Part shown: one piece after another, positions 1 through 5,655 of the stretch
Position numbering within the stretch: position 1 is the stretch's first letter
How the letters are laid out: every line of letters starts with the position of its first letter
From: Syntrophomonadaceae bacterium
GTDB taxonomy: Bacteria > Bacillota > Dethiobacteria > DTU022
Direction: 5' to 3'
Length of the DNA stretch: 5,927 nucleotides
Assembly: GCA_007129055.1 (NCBI GenBank)
Contig: SKWE01000140.1
Location: 1-5,927 of the forward strand
Translations under genes and position numbers: made by a program
The notes under the pieces: generated by a model
Database searches by the model: none
Told to the model about the DNA's origin: nothing
What the model saw: the letters and a program-made list of their open reading frames with translations, nothing else

Positions 1-480
1 GGCCTGCTGCTAATCCTGGCTTATGTGCTGGTTAAGTGGTTTGAAAAAGATGAAAGGATTACCTGGGTTGAAACCACCTGGGAATTCAGCCAGCAAATTT
101 TGCCCCTGCTTTTTGCCGGGGTCCTGGTAGCCGGTTTGCTGATGGGAAGGCCTGAATCTGATGCAGGATTGATACCGGCCAGGTATATCGAAGCGGTGGT
201 CGGGGGCAATTCTTTGCAGGCTAACCTGATTGCATCGGTGATTGGCGCTTTCATGTATTTTGCCACCCTGACAGAAGTGCCCATTCTCCAGGGCCTGCTC
301 GGTTCGGGCATGGGAAACGGCCCTGCCCTGGCCCTGCTGCTGGCCGGCCCGGCTTTAAGCCTGCCGAACATGCTGGTTATTCGCTCGGTTTTGGGAACCA
401 GGAATACGCTGATCTTTATCGGTTTGGTAGTGGTTATGGCCACTACGGCCGGGTTGATATTCGGAGCTATCTACCCCTAA
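1..480 (+). CDS. YraQ/UPF0718-family permease, C-terminal part (5' end outside window)
   Basis: The gene is cut by the left edge. Reading frame 1 is open from base 1 to the TAA at 478-480 and gives 159 residues of an integral membrane protein. Visible hydrophobic segments lie at about residues 1-11, 32-49, 78-103, 106-128 and 136-156. The stretch FATLTEVPILQGLLGSGMG, followed by GPALALLLAGPALSLPN and a final VVVMATTAG segment, is the signature of the YraQ/DUF318 permease family (known family pattern). Members are often encoded beside ArsR-type regulators and small thioredoxins and are annotated as putative metalloid or thiol-related exporters, but the substrate is not established. Here the gene converges on an arsR-thioredoxin operon instead of lying inside it. 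The family call is firm; substrate and full length cannot be seen. Confidence 0.9.
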   Translation, partial: GLLLILAYVLVKWFEKDERITWVETTWEFSQQILPLLFAGVLVAGLLMGRPESDAGLIPARYIEAVVGGNSLQANLIASVIGAFMYFATLTEVPILQGLLGSGMGNGPALALLLAGPALSLPNMLVIRSVLGTRNTLIFIGLVVVMATTAGLIFGAIYP

Positions 481-547
481 GTTAAGGCTTGTAGCAAGGG
501 TATGTGATACTTGCTAAGCTCTTCATAGTATTGCTAATACGAAAACT

Positions 548-590
548 AAAAGGCGATCCTTGAATTAAAGGGCCGCCTTTTCGAATTTTT
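548..590. terminator. Bidirectional rho-independent terminator between convergent genes
   Basis: AAAAGGCGATCC (548-559) pairs with GGGCCGCCTTTT (570-581) in a 12-position stem with one A-C mismatch and one T-G wobble, around a 10-nt loop. The rightward strand continues into TCGAATTTTT. The leftward strand reads out of AAAAGGCGG... into AGTTTTCG. It lies 67 bases after the permease stop and 19 bases beyond the stop of the leftward operon, so it can end both units. Pairing was read by eye; folding energy was not computed. Confidence 0.75.
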
Positions 591-609
591 AATATTCACG
601 CATTGCTTT

Positions 610-933
610 TTACTGCTTGCAATCACAATCAATATTACCTGCAACAATTTCCTGCCAGTCGCCGAGGATATCATGGGTCCAGCAATCGTCCGCACCTGCT
701 GCTTCCCGCATTACAAGAGCAAAAATGTAAGAAAGTTCTTTTACAGTTGCCCCGGCTTCAAGGGCTTCCTTAAAATGCTTTAACACGCACGGTTTCGAGC
801 GGGCTTTGATCGAAAGAGCGAAGCAGATAAACTGGTATGTTTTTTCGTCAATAGTTCTTTTATCTTTGTAAAGCGCATCTATTTCATCCAACTTTTCTAC
901 AAACTCGGGGAAAAATTCGGCAAGCATTCTCAT
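610..933 (-). CDS. AhpD/carboxymuconolactone-decarboxylase-like small protein
   Basis: A 107-residue protein, last gene of the arsR operon, starting 41 bases after the thioredoxin gene. The ATG at 933 is chosen because GGAGG (942-946) sits 8 bases upstream; an in-frame TTG at 951 would overlap that site. The core SKPCVLKHFKEALEAGAT (residues 46-63) followed by a helical EL-YIFALV segment matches the AhpD/CMD helical fold, whose redox members carry CxxC-x3-H. Here the second Cys (C49) and the His (H53) are kept but the first Cys position is Ser46, so a classical CxxC peroxidase-partner mechanism looks unlikely. Further cysteines are C37 and C84, and there is a CDC motif at residues 103-105 near the C-terminus. 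The small size suggests an oligomeric cytoplasmic protein (inference). Its presence beside arsR and a CPKC thioredoxin suggests thiol or metalloid redox work; the substrate is unknown. Confidence 0.78.
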   Translation of the reverse strand: MRMLAEFFPEFVEKLDEIDALYKDKRTIDEKTYQFICFALSIKARSKPCVLKHFKEALEAGATVKELSYIFALVMREAAGADDCWTHDILGDWQEIVAGNIDCDCKQ

Positions 934-974
934 CAATAGATCCTCCTTCAATGTGATAAATGAAAAATATTTAT

Positions 975-1211
975 TTAACTGCCAGTTATCATCTTTTCCA
1001 GGTCTGGTTTAGATGGCAGTTTTCCTGTTAACTTGATATCCCCGTCAATCATCAGGGCCGGGGTCATCATCACTCCTGCCTTGGCAATTGCGTTAATATC
1101 CGTAACTTTCTCCACCGTTGCATCGGTTCCGGTATCTGCCAGAACTTCTTTTACCAGCTTCTCCAGCTTGTTGCACTTTGGGCACCCGGTGCCTAAAACT
1201 TTGATTTCCAT
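975..1211 (-). CDS. Small thioredoxin-fold redox-active disulfide protein
   Basis: A 78-residue protein about the size of the small archaeal/bacterial thioredoxin-like family (MTH895/TM0996 type). The N-terminal beta strand leads into GTGCPKC, giving an active-site CxxC at C10-C13. VMMTPALMIDG carries the cis-proline (T50-P51) next to the active site, followed by the last strand and helix. These features define a glutaredoxin-like thioredoxin fold able to exchange disulfides. AGGAGG (1221-1226) lies 9 bases before the ATG at 1211, so the start is secure. It begins 30 bases after the arsR stop, consistent with one transcript. Homologues commonly sit next to ArsR regulators and YraQ-type permeases. 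A role in reducing a metalloid-handling protein or the neighbouring AhpD-like protein is plausible but not shown by the sequence. Confidence 0.88.
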   Translation of the reverse strand: MEIKVLGTGCPKCNKLEKLVKEVLADTGTDATVEKVTDINAIAKAGVMMTPALMIDGDIKLTGKLPSKPDLEKMITGS

Positions 1212-1241
1212 ACACCTTAACCTCCTGTGATTATTCTTCTA

Positions 1242-1565
1242 TTATCCCAGGGCGCTTTTTAAGGCGCTCTGCCTGCTGTCTAACTGTCCCCTTAAAATTT
1301 CTGTCACCAGGTCAAGGACTTCATATATTCGCTGATCGTTAACCATGTAGATAACTTTCAGTCCTTCTTTCCTGGAAGAAAGGATGCCTGCTTTCTTGAG
1401 GACAGAGAGGTGGCGCGATACGTTGGGCTGCTCTATCTTCAGGGCGGGGAAAATTTCGCATACACACCTTTCGCCTTCACGCAGCAGCTGCAGGATTTCA
1501 ATCCTGGTGGGGTGGGCGATAGCCTTGCAGACATCTGCCTGCAGTTGATATAGTTCATTGCTCAT
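1242..1565 (-). CDS. arsR: ArsR/SmtB-family metalloregulatory repressor
   Basis: A 107-residue winged-helix repressor and first gene of the leftward operon. The ATG at 1565 is chosen because GGGGAG (1573-1578) sits 7 bases upstream; an in-frame TTG at 1586 lies upstream of that site and is unlikely. The opening AIAHPTRIEILQLL (residues 15-28) is the family hallmark. ERCVCEI (32-38) is the alpha-3 metal-binding motif, with C34 and C36 matching the CVC pair of ArsR proteins that sense As(III)/Sb(III). C13 could be a third thiolate ligand. EQPNVSRHLSVLKKAGIL (45-62) is the DNA-recognition helix region, and KEGLKVIYMVN forms the wing. The protein should bind its promoter as a dimer and release on metalloid binding (family knowledge). 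No arsC, acr3 or arsB is visible in the window, so the effector may also be another thiophilic metal. Confidence 0.92.
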   Translation of the reverse strand: MSNELYQLQADVCKAIAHPTRIEILQLLREGERCVCEIFPALKIEQPNVSRHLSVLKKAGILSSRKEGLKVIYMVNDQRIYEVLDLVTEILRGQLDSRQSALKSALG

Positions 1566-1609
1566 TAGATCACTCCCCGGAGTCAATTCAGGTTAAACCT
1601 TGTTACTAC

Positions 1610-1624
1610 TTAACTATATGTTAA
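1610..1624. promoter_or_regulatory. Candidate ArsR operator palindrome
   Basis: TTAAC-TATAT-GTTAA is a perfect 5+5 inverted repeat with a 5-bp A/T centre. It lies 9 bp downstream of the -10 box of the arsR promoter, so a bound dimer would block transcription start. ArsR/SmtB repressors typically bind short A/T-rich palindromes in this position. A second, shorter palindrome, AGGTT-A-AACCT (1590-1600), lies between this site and the ribosome binding site and could be a secondary site. Assignment rests on position and symmetry only. Confidence 0.6.
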
Positions 1625-1633
1625 TTTAAGAAT

Positions 1634-1663
1634 ATAATACCACAGGCATCATGCTCCTGGCAA
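1634..1663 (-). promoter_or_regulatory. Promoter of the arsR-thioredoxin-AhpD-like operon
   Basis: On the minus strand TTGCCA (1663-1658) is followed after 18 bp by TATTAT (1639-1634), a good sigma-A-type -35/-10 pair. The start point would fall near 1626, directly at the candidate operator, leaving a leader of about 60 nt to the arsR ATG. No other promoter is evident inside the operon. Confidence 0.65.
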
Positions 1664-1811
1664 ATTTTATAGAGTTTATGAAACCTTAGCTTCAACAGCC
1701 GGTGGATTAAAAAGTGAACCTGTATTTTTATGATAAATTTTTGACATTTAATAGATAGGCTGAATGCCGCTGCAATTATGTAAAGTTCTCATCTATCTGC
1801 CTATCCGTCCG
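1664..1811. other. Central part of divergent intergenic region, no gene seen
   Basis: This A/T-rich stretch separates the two divergent promoters. I see no coding frame with a ribosome binding site and no tRNA-like fold. The only structure noticed is a weak inverted repeat, AGATAG (1753-1758) against CTATCT (1793-1798), with ATAGGC (1755-1760) against GCCTAT (1799-1804) overlapping it. It lies just upstream of the rightward -35 box, where an activator or repressor could bind. An isolated TTGACA at 1741 has no suitable -10 partner. Confidence 0.3.
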
Positions 1812-1841
1812 TTGACAGTTAATACGGAGTTTTGTTATAAT
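1812..1841 (+). promoter_or_regulatory. Consensus sigma-A promoter for the TIR gene
   Basis: TTGACA (1812-1817) and TATAAT (1836-1841) are both perfect consensus hexamers, separated by 18 bp. Transcription would start near 1848 and give a leader of about 120 nt before the TIR start codon. The leader begins A/T- and pyrimidine-rich and ends in a hairpin next to the ribosome binding site. A full-consensus promoter implies the gene is made constitutively unless an unseen factor blocks it. Confidence 0.8.
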
Positions 1842-1917
1842 ATTCAAAATAATAAAAATCCACAATTTCATTCTTTTTAACTATTTTTTGCATTCATTAT
1901 TCCATCACCCCTTGTTT

Positions 1918-1963
1918 TAGCCGGCACTGTTAATCCCACTTATTGTTAAGCCGATGCTAGGAG
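1918..1963 (+). promoter_or_regulatory. Leader hairpin abutting the TIR-gene ribosome binding site
   Basis: TAGC-CGGC (1918-1925) can pair with GCCG-at-GCTA (1950-1959), giving an 8-bp stem with a 2-nt bulge and a 24-nt loop. The last stem base (A1959) is the first base of the Shine-Dalgarno AGGAG (1959-1963), which lies 7 bases before the ATG at 1971. Folding could therefore limit ribosome access, or place the site at the foot of a stem. Pairing was read by eye; no energy was calculated and no known riboswitch class is recognised. Confidence 0.4.
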
Positions 1964-1970
1964 TGACACT

Positions 1971-3629
1971 ATGGCGCACGATGTTTTTATATCCTATGCT
2001 TCACAGGATAAAACGGTAGCCAATGCCGTTTGTGCATCACTGGAGCAAGCCAAAATACGGTGCTGGATCGCACCGCGTGATATCCGCTCCGGTGAGAATT
2101 GGGCGGAGGCTATCACCAAGGCCATTAAAAAGAGCCGAGTGATGGTGCTGCTCTTCACAGAAAGCTCCAACCAGTCAAAACAGGTTGCCAAGGAGTTGAC
2201 ACTGGCAGTTAACTCTGAAGTGATCGTGGTGCCATTTAAAATTGATGAAACACTGCCCAGCGGCCTGATGGAGTACTACCTGTCCGACACGCACTGGCTT
2301 GACGCCATGAACCCGCCGACAGAAAAACAGGTTGAACAGCTGGTAGAGACGGTGCAGCACGTCCTGTCCGAAAAAGAAACGACCCTTCCACCTCCCGAAG
2401 AAGAGAGCGCTGTTGTTGCTGAATCAATACCAGTCGATGAGACAGAAAAAACGGAGCCCTCTAAGGTCAGTGCTAAAAAGAAAAACCAGGGCGTTTTGGC
2501 AGCATCAATTGTCGCTGCAGCCTTGCTGCTGTTAGGTGGACTTTACATTGCAGGAGTGCTGCCTGCTGATCAAAGAGAAGTTGCGGTTGGAGATGTAGAG
2601 GTTGAAGATGAAAAGATTGAAAACGATGAGGCTGTTGAGGAAGAAGATAAGATAATTGTTACCAGTACAGAAGACAGCGGAGCAGGCACCCTGCGCTGGG
2701 CTCTGCAAACAGCGCGTATGGGGGATGTGATCATCTTTGATTCTACAGCATTTCCACCTGATAATCCGGCATCAATCTATATTAAAACAAAACTTCCTGA
2801 GCTGGCTCAGGGCAAGATCACTATTGATGCCAGCAATGCCGGAGTGATAATAGATGCCAGTTATGCGGAGGATGATTACGTTCATGGTATTATTATTAAT
2901 TCTTCCAACAATGTAATTATGGGTCTTCAGATCCTGAACTGCTTTTCTAAGCGTGATGATAGGCAGGGCGCCGGGATAATCCTTTATGGAAGAAACAATA
3001 TGATTGGCGGTGACCGTTCTAAAGGGTCAGGCCCTATTGGGCAAGGCAACCTGGTAGCTAACAATTGTATAGGCATTGATCTTCCCGGAACGAATAGCAA
3101 TAACCTCTTGTCCGGTAACCTGATCGGAACAGATTTAGACGGCACTAACCCAAATTATTATGGCGGAAATAACGATGGCATAGTGATGGACGGTGGAGCC
3201 AACCATAATATTATTGGCCCTGATAATATTATTGCCTATAACTATGCTGTGGGGATTGTTGTGGGTTTTTGGCATGAGGACGACCATACGACAAGGCATA
3301 ACACCATTACGGCGAATAGTATCTATCAGAACGGGGAAAAAGAAATATTAGTCCAAAGCGCAGCCAATGGTAACATCGAACCGCCTGTAATAATATCTGC
3401 CAACCTGGATGGCGGAACCGTCCGTGGCACTGCTGCTCCCGGCTGCAAAATAGAGTTATTTTCTACCAGCAGCACTGGCGGAGAAATCTATGAGGGATTT
3501 GTCGAGACTGATGAAAACGGAAGATTCATATTCTCTAAGGGCTCGCCCCTCTGGGGTCCCAACATAACAGCCACGGCCACCGACCCAGATGGAAATACCA
3601 GCGAGTTCTCCAACCCGGTTTCCAGGTGA
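1971..3629 (+). CDS. TIR-domain transmembrane receptor-like protein with extracellular beta-helix
   Basis: A 552-residue protein with an apparently novel domain order. Residues 1-135 form a TIR domain: DVFISYASQD (4-13), CWIAPRDI (31-38), SGENWAEAI (40-48), SRVMVLLFT (55-63), VVPFKID (86-92) and HWLDA (108-112). E46 (or E42) is a candidate for the catalytic glutamate of NAD-cleaving TIRs; this is not proven. A Pro/Glu linker leads to KKKNQ and one hydrophobic span (about 174-197), then an acidic stretch (203-226). The positive-inside rule puts TIR in the cytoplasm and the rest outside. Residues 228-465 open with a DSGAGTLRWAL-type motif and contain Asn/Gly-rich turns (NLIGTDLDG, NHNIIG), typical of right-handed parallel beta-helices. 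The end (about 472-550), with GTAAPGCKIELF and ITATATDPDGNTSEFS, is an Ig-like domain often found after such helices. The start is supported by AGGAG 7 bases upstream. The domain calls are strong; receptor and defence roles are inferred. Confidence 0.85.
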   Translation: MAHDVFISYASQDKTVANAVCASLEQAKIRCWIAPRDIRSGENWAEAITKAIKKSRVMVLLFTESSNQSKQVAKELTLAVNSEVIVVPFKIDETLPSGLMEYYLSDTHWLDAMNPPTEKQVEQLVETVQHVLSEKETTLPPPEEESAVVAESIPVDETEKTEPSKVSAKKKNQGVLAASIVAAALLLLGGLYIAGVLPADQREVAVGDVEVEDEKIENDEAVEEEDKIIVTSTEDSGAGTLRWALQTARMGDVIIFDSTAFPPDNPASIYIKTKLPELAQGKITIDASNAGVIIDASYAEDDYVHGIIINSSNNVIMGLQILNCFSKRDDRQGAGIILYGRNNMIGGDRSKGSGPIGQGNLVANNCIGIDLPGTNSNNLLSGNLIGTDLDGTNPNYYGGNNDGIVMDGGANHNIIGPDNIIAYNYAVGIVVGFWHEDDHTTRHNTITANSIYQNGEKEILVQSAANGNIEPPVIISANLDGGTVRGTAAPGCKIELFSTSSTGGEIYEGFVETDENGRFIFSKGSPLWGPNITATATDPDGNTSEFSNPVSR

Positions 3630-3675
3630 CAAAACAGCGTAAGCTGTTTAAATAATTTAATAAGAAACCCGGTTT
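3612..3675 (+). repeat. Direct pair of AACCCGGTTT repeats around the TIR gene stop
   Basis: The 10-mer AACCCGGTTT occurs at 3612-3621, inside the last codons of the TIR gene, and again at 3666-3675, in the intergenic gap. Each copy is itself a near-palindrome (AACC-C-GGTT). They flank the intergenic hairpin. Two short copies could arise by chance, and no function is assigned. Confidence 0.3.
3632..3649 (+). other. Intergenic mRNA hairpin with GNRA-type tetraloop
   Basis: AAACAGC (3632-3638) and GCTGTTT (3643-3649) form a perfect 7-bp stem closed by the stable tetraloop GTAA, two bases after the TIR gene stop. The sequence downstream (AAATAATTTAATAAG) lacks a T tract, so it is a poor rho-independent terminator. 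It more likely protects the 3' end of the first message or partly attenuates read-through into the next gene. Confidence 0.5.
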
Positions 3676-3769
3676 ACCCTCTTAAGTTAATGCCGGAATC
3701 ATACGCGAAGGAATATAATCATTACAGCTTTTTTATCCGAAACAACATTCCAGTATCTTTCATTATGAA

Positions 3770-3777
3770 AGGCGGGG
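3770..3777 (+). promoter_or_regulatory. Ribosome binding site deciding the start of the HD-RyR gene
   Basis: AGGCGGGG (3770-3777), an AGGxGG-type Shine-Dalgarno, lies 5-7 bases before GTG 3783. The in-frame ATGs at 3690 and 3765 have no purine-rich site upstream. A perfect TATAAT at 3714-3719 lacks a clear -35 box. If it is a promoter, its transcript would begin near 3726 and could only use the later starts. Confidence 0.45.
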
Positions 3778-3782
3778 TAAGG

Positions 3783-5531
3783 GTGAAAAACTTAAGCAAA
3801 TATGTTAATAGCTTTTTTGACTCATTAGAAGTATATGAAGATATCGCAGAAGGGCATAACTATAAGGTTTACATGCACCAAGCCCTATTGGAATTCCTGC
3901 AAAATGAAACCAAGGAAACAGCTTTTGCCGTATATAAATCTTTTTTTGACAGCTACCGGTTTACCATGCCGGGTAAAGATAAGTGTTTCATTGACCTGCT
4001 TGATGCGCTGCTCGAATATGAGCAAAGTGCTGCCACCCTGATTGATAGGCAGAGAGACCACTACATTCACTCGGTGAACACATTCATTTTGGGGTTATGT
4101 ATCTATTCACAAAACAGCAATTTCCGATCAGCTTTTGACCATGTTAACCTTGATAAAAGCATTTATGAGCTGTCTTACGACACCCTGCACGAAGAGTTTT
4201 TCTACCGCTGGGGAATCACCTCCCTTTTTCATGATATCGGGTATCCCATTGAGATTATCGGCAAGCAAATTAACAAGTTCCTCGATTTTGCCACCAGCCT
4301 TGAAGGGCGTTCAGGGATAAAGTCGCATCTGGCCTATGATAATTTTGAAGAACTGAATTCAATCATGGAAATTGCACCCAAAAAGGCATTTATTGAATCC
4401 TATTATCAAAGCTATGATAGCTGCGTCTATATTGACCTGCTGAAACCGGTGGATTTATTGGCCCATAAATTTCACCTGGCTTTTGATATCGACCTAAAAA
4501 CCATTAAATCAGCTTTAGACAGCTATGTTTGCTACATGGCCCAGTACGGTTTTATCGACCACGGGTTTTACAGCGCCATTATTGTTCTTAAATGGTATGG
4601 CTACCTGGTTCAAATATCTGATTACCAACCGGAGCACTTTTTCTATCCCGTTCTGGATTGTGCCAGCGCAATATTGCTGCATAATTATTATAGGAATGCC
4701 TTAATGAAGCCGCCCTACAACCTGGGCGCCATGTCACCTGATGCTCATCCCCTTGCCTTTCTGTTAATCCTATGTGATGAGCTGCAGGAGTGGAACAGGA
4801 CAGCATACGGAATTTTGGATCGTAAGCGCACGCAGGCAGACGATGTAACACTAACTATAACTGACAAGCGTCTAGATGTTACATATTTGACAGAATCGGG
4901 GATGCTTCCGGAATCATTTGCAGCTGAAAAGGAAGACCTGTTGTCCGGCGTTCTTGGCATAAAAGCTGTTTTTGCTGACGGGTTTTCTGTCGGTTGTGAG
5001 TCAAAATATGCGCTTCGAGAGCTGGCAGGAGAGTTAAAAAACCATAAATGTATAACTTCGCGTCCCCTGCTTGATATGCTAGAGAACCTGGCTATTGCTA
5101 TCCATCAGCAATACAACCAAAAGCAGCTGGAGCTGTTTCCCAATAAGCCCCTTGAGTATCCGAATTTTTCAGACCTGCCCGATACGCTGAAATACTCTAA
5201 TTTGCGCCAGGCCCGTCTTAAGGCCGACCTGATCGAACTTGCAGGGTGGGAGATGCGACCGATCGGCAGCGCGGGAGAGGTAGTATCAGAGATCCCGGAA
5301 GATATTGTTGAAGTGCTGGCGATGATTGAACACGAAGCCTGGGTTAAGGAGCGAACCGATTTCGGCTGGATTTACGGGGTGGCTAAAAGCACAGAAAAGA
5401 AAATTAGCCCCTACCTTGTCCCCTATGACGACCTGCCAGAAGAAATAAAGGAAATTGATCGTGAGATCATCCGCAAAATGCCTTACCTGCTTGGAATAAT
5501 CGGCATGGCCGTTTATGTGATTCAGGATTGA
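3783..5531 (+). CDS. HD-domain phosphohydrolase fused to C-terminal RyR domain
   Basis: A 582-residue protein from GTG 3783, chosen for its ribosome binding site; ATG 3690 would add 31 residues. An N-terminal helical region leads to an HD-type domain (about 85-340). RDHYIHSVN gives H96 (or H93), LFHDIGYP gives the H150-D151 doublet, further histidines are H260 and H300, and LILCDELQEWNR supplies the closing aspartate D332. This matches metal-dependent HD phosphohydrolases acting on nucleotides or phosphoesters. Residues 340-500 are unassigned. The C-terminus (about 508-580) is a RyR domain: IEHEAWVKER, FGWIYG (527-532), SPYLVPYDDLP (542-552) and DREIIRKMPYLLG match the ryanodine-receptor repeat in its bacterial form. 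No signal peptide or clear membrane span is seen, so it is probably cytoplasmic. It follows the TIR gene on the same strand after a 153-base gap. RyR domains in prokaryotes are proposed ligand sensors in nucleotide-based conflict systems (from memory). The substrate is unknown. Confidence 0.82.
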   Translation: MKNLSKYVNSFFDSLEVYEDIAEGHNYKVYMHQALLEFLQNETKETAFAVYKSFFDSYRFTMPGKDKCFIDLLDALLEYEQSAATLIDRQRDHYIHSVNTFILGLCIYSQNSNFRSAFDHVNLDKSIYELSYDTLHEEFFYRWGITSLFHDIGYPIEIIGKQINKFLDFATSLEGRSGIKSHLAYDNFEELNSIMEIAPKKAFIESYYQSYDSCVYIDLLKPVDLLAHKFHLAFDIDLKTIKSALDSYVCYMAQYGFIDHGFYSAIIVLKWYGYLVQISDYQPEHFFYPVLDCASAILLHNYYRNALMKPPYNLGAMSPDAHPLAFLLILCDELQEWNRTAYGILDRKRTQADDVTLTITDKRLDVTYLTESGMLPESFAAEKEDLLSGVLGIKAVFADGFSVGCESKYALRELAGELKNHKCITSRPLLDMLENLAIAIHQQYNQKQLELFPNKPLEYPNFSDLPDTLKYSNLRQARLKADLIELAGWEMRPIGSAGEVVSEIPEDIVEVLAMIEHEAWVKERTDFGWIYGVAKSTEKKISPYLVPYDDLPEEIKEIDREIIRKMPYLLGIIGMAVYVIQD

Positions 5532-5564
5532 TCATTTAAAAACAATAATACCCTTAAATTTTTA

Positions 5565-5593
5565 TTTACCATCGTGACCGGTTGTGGTATATA
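5565..5593 (+). promoter_or_regulatory. Candidate promoter of the gamma-glutamyltransferase gene
   Basis: TTTACC (5565-5570) and TATATA (5588-5593) are separated by 17 bp, each matching four of six consensus positions. Transcription would start near 5600, about 55 bases before the ATG at 5656. No convincing terminator for the preceding gene is seen in 5532-5564, so read-through is also possible. Confidence 0.4.
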
Positions 5594-5655
5594 TCTCATA
5601 AGCCAATTATTTTGTAGTGCGTATTTTACAGACCACTGAAGAAGACAAGGAAGAT

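Noticed and set aside
21..443. Long open frame on the minus strand opposite the permease
   Set aside because: It lies wholly antisense to a well-conserved permease coding sequence, has no family features in its translation, and no ribosome binding site was seen.
934..951. Upstream TTG start for the AhpD-like gene
   Set aside because: The GGAGG at 942-946 lies inside this extension and is correctly spaced for ATG 933, so the extension is not translated.
1566..1586. Upstream TTG start for arsR
   Set aside because: The ribosome binding site at 1573-1578 falls within the extension and fits ATG 1565. The ArsR family alignment also begins near that Met.
1741..1746. Second TTGACA box as an additional rightward promoter
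   Set aside because: No acceptable -10 hexamer occurs 16-19 bp downstream; the sequence there reads ATGCCG-like.
2175..2427. Minus-strand open frames within the TIR gene
   Set aside because: They are antisense shadows of the conserved TIR domain and linker, without recognisable protein features.
3632..3649. Rho-independent terminator after the TIR gene
   Set aside because: The stem is perfect but no T tract follows, so it is reported as an mRNA hairpin rather than a terminator.
4588..4960. Minus-strand open frames within the HD-RyR gene
   Set aside because: They overlap the HD motif region read on the plus strand, and their translations look random and rich in rare patterns.
3783..5531. 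dGTPase or (p)ppGpp hydrolase identity for the HD protein
   Set aside because: Beyond the H...HD...D ligands I see none of the family-specific motifs of these enzymes, and the RyR tail is foreign to them.
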